Origin: Nemophila menziesii
Taxonomy: Eukaryota; Streptophyta; Magnoliopsida; Boraginales; Hydrophyllaceae
DNA: 64,000 nucleotides
Reading direction: 5' to 3'
NCBI GenBank assembly: GCA_029959085.1
Contig: JARWIR010000039.1
Location: 4,774,001-4,838,000, forward strand
Of the stretch, positions 61,982-64,000 are shown piece by piece. The notes beneath the pieces were generated by a model. The model had not been told where the DNA came from. It worked only from the letters and a program-made list of their open reading frames with translations, and ran no database searches. Both the position numbers and the translations under genes were made by a program. Within the stretch, counting starts at the first letter, position 1, and every line of letters starts with the position of its first letter.

Positions 61982-64000
61982 GTGTTTAATTCTTGGCCTC
62001 CTTTATCGGAGCCTGAGAGGAGCTTCAGACCTTCCACCAAACGAGTTCGTGAGGAAAGAGCCTTAAGAAGAGTAATGGTAGCCCATCAAGATCCACCACT
62101 TGGTGACCAACTTGGAGTAAATCCGAGAGGTCCACCACCACCTGGTGGACTACATCAAAATCCACCAGGAATCCAACAACAAGATCCACCTGGTGTACAA
62201 CTACCAGTAGGAGGAGGTAATGGGCAGAATAACGTTAATAATCAACATAACCGAGTTGAACAAGACCTTCCTAGCCTTCATGTACCATTCCATGTTCAAC
62301 CCATCGGTTACCGTCCTCCAGAGATCCAGAATATCGAATTTAGACCCGATCCGGGTATGCTTAGTCAATTTCAAAGTTTTGGACTCTACACTGGTACAGC
62401 AATTCAAGATCCGGTAAGATCGATTCAGAAGTTCATGCAGATTTGTGATGCCTACATTACTCCTGACATTACACGCGAGCAACTGTATTGTCATATGTTT
62501 TCGTTCTTCTTGACCGGTAGAGCTAGCGATTGGCTATAAAGATAACCACCTGGAACAATTCTTTCTTGGAGAGAACTTCAAGCCGCGTTCTTTAACCGTT
62601 TTTATCCGAAGAGCATGAGACTCAAAGATCAAACCGAGCTTGCAAGATTTTGCCAAGAGGATGGAGAAACAATAGGAGAGTCATGGACAAGATTTCAACA
62701 AAAATTAGCTAGATGTCCTCTCCATGGTTATACACCCGCTCTACAGCTTGCTATATTCTATGAAGGTCTGAATGATAAAGGTAGAGAGAAGGTGGATAAC
62801 ATTGGAAAGTGTAATTTTGTGTCCATGAATCATAATGAAGCTTCCGAGGTTTTAGAAAATATTATGGAACAAGAAAGAAGTTGGCCTTCAACGCGAGATT
62901 CTGTAGCAAAAACCCGAGGAACGCTCCGTTTAGATGCAGAAACCGCGAACTCAGCTCAAATATCCGCTTTAGAAAATCAAATCAAAGAGCTGAAAATAGA
63001 GATGCAAAAGAATTTAGCCGCTGCAAACGTAGTACAAGAAGTAGAAGGTTGTCAACAATGTGGGGTTAACAATCATACATGGGAGGAGTGCGAATCAAAT
63101 CCACAATCTGTCTACTTTATATCCAATCGCGGAGGTTATCAATGGGGTAACCGAAACCATCCGGGTATGCAGTATTCAAATCCACAAGGGGCCGCTAATC
63201 CTGGTCATTATCAACCGCGCCCCCAGAACAACTCTTTCCAACAGAGAGGTCAGTACCAAAATCAATATCAGAATAGACCTGCTCCCCCTCAACAACCTGC
63301 TCAAGATGCTTACACCGATTCATTAGATCAGAAAGCTTTACCTCAGTATCCTCAAGAAGGATCTATGGACAATCAATAGATAGCACAAGCTCTGGACCGT
63401 TTGACCACGACTATGAACGCTCCGGAAGCGAAAGTCCGAGGACAAGATGCCATACTTCAGATGTTAATTACTCAAGTAGAACAGTTAAACAAAGTTTTAA
63501 CAAATTTAATGGAACAAAAGGAAGTAAAGGCAATCGAAGGAGGTGAAAACAATGTTGGGTTCGAAGCTTGCAAGGCAATTTTCCTTGAAATTGAAGAAGA
63601 ATAGAAGGAAGTACCATATGCTGCCGTTAGTGCCGTGGAAGTTCCGAGTACCGAAGAAGAACCAACCAAGTCTAGCCCGTGGAATCTGACTGTTCTAAGG
63701 TTTATGTGGAGGACGATCAAGAGAAAGCCGAATTTATACAACTTTTGAGGAAGATGCAAGAGGAGATTCGATCGGTAATGGATTATGAAGCTGAGTTGGC
63801 TAAAGAGAAAGAGAAAAAAGCCTTAAAGGAGGAATCAGAAGATGAAGTTGCACCTGCTGTGCATGAAGAGAAAGAAGAAGAGAAGGTGGAGTCGCCCCTA
63901 ATGTTTCAACCAGTGTTATCAACTATTCCTGATACAAATTCTAAAGATGACACTGTACTCAAGACATTCGTAGAGGCGTACCAACCTGAAAATATCAACG
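61982..64000 (+). pseudogene. Gag (Ty3/Gypsy, Athila-like), broken, runs off window
   Basis: The likely start is ATG 62075 (MVAHQDPPLGDQLGVNPRGP), although the frame is open from before. After a Pro/Gln-rich N-terminus come REQLYCHMFSFFLTGRASDW, two stops (62537, 62543), PPGTILSWRELQAAFFNRFY, SWTRFQQKLARCPLHGYTPA, a CCHC knuckle CQQCGVNNHTWEEC (63050-63091) and a Gln/Asn-rich stretch. Further stops are at 63377 and 63602 and a frame change near 63700; then an acidic coiled-coil-like region (EKAEFIQLLRKMQEEIRSVM) stays open to the window end. Gag packages the element RNA. Four stops and one shift mean this copy is dead. Protease and polymerase would lie beyond 64000. Confidence 0.9.

Noticed and set aside
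61982..62539. Gag start at 61982
   Set aside because: The codon there is GTG; the first in-frame ATG is 62075, and the frame is simply open upstream.

Overview
The window is repeat-dominated plant nuclear DNA. It is very A+T rich, has GT..AG introns, plant-type transposons (Helitron, CACTA, PIF/Harbinger, a Ty3/Gypsy element primed by tRNA-Asp) and pieces of typical plant genes: nitrate reductase, UDP-glucose 4-epimerase, actin-related protein 4, the plastid-division protein MinE and VPS8. A eudicot is likely, but the species cannot be read from the sequence. I see no intact host gene; every recognisable coding piece is a transposon ORF or a broken or captured fragment.

The scaffold is one ancient repeat family in three parts. 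Segment A (about 2.38 kb) ends in a broken BED zinc-finger exon. Segment B has a TATA box and exon-like pieces of an unidentified gene. Segment C (about 2 kb) is itself partly a diverged relative of A. The order A-B-C recurs along the window: 1-7184 plus 12867-13465; 13466-28950; 33101-42893, interrupted; 46001-60289, interrupted. At 14591-26444 segment A is expanded into five head-to-tail units with starts 2378/2376/2378/2376 bp apart. Alternate units match best, so the array is a duplicated 4754-bp dimer.

Younger insertions break this scaffold. (1) A 5682-bp Helitron (7185-12866, minus orientation) sits at an exact A^T site; the empty site survives at 735/736. It carries a decayed helicase C-terminus and pieces of at least five host genes. 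(2) A 5583-bp CACTA element (53155-58737) is flanked by TTC duplications. It has a truncated TNP2 transposase, a second ORF, a 40-bp minisatellite and subterminal repeats at both ends and in the middle. (3) The 39649-42520 interval joins a PIF/Harbinger transposase remnant, VPS8 exons and an inverted LTR piece. (4) The 3' end of a Ty3/Gypsy element lies at 42896-46000. (5) A second, related Ty3/Gypsy element enters at 60290 and runs off the window; its LTR, primer-binding site and broken gag are visible.

Functionally this is a transposon graveyard. Its informative parts are the history of nested insertions, the higher-order tandem array and the exon-shuffling Helitron. Identities come from recognising protein motifs by eye; no database search was run, and similarity statements are eye estimates.
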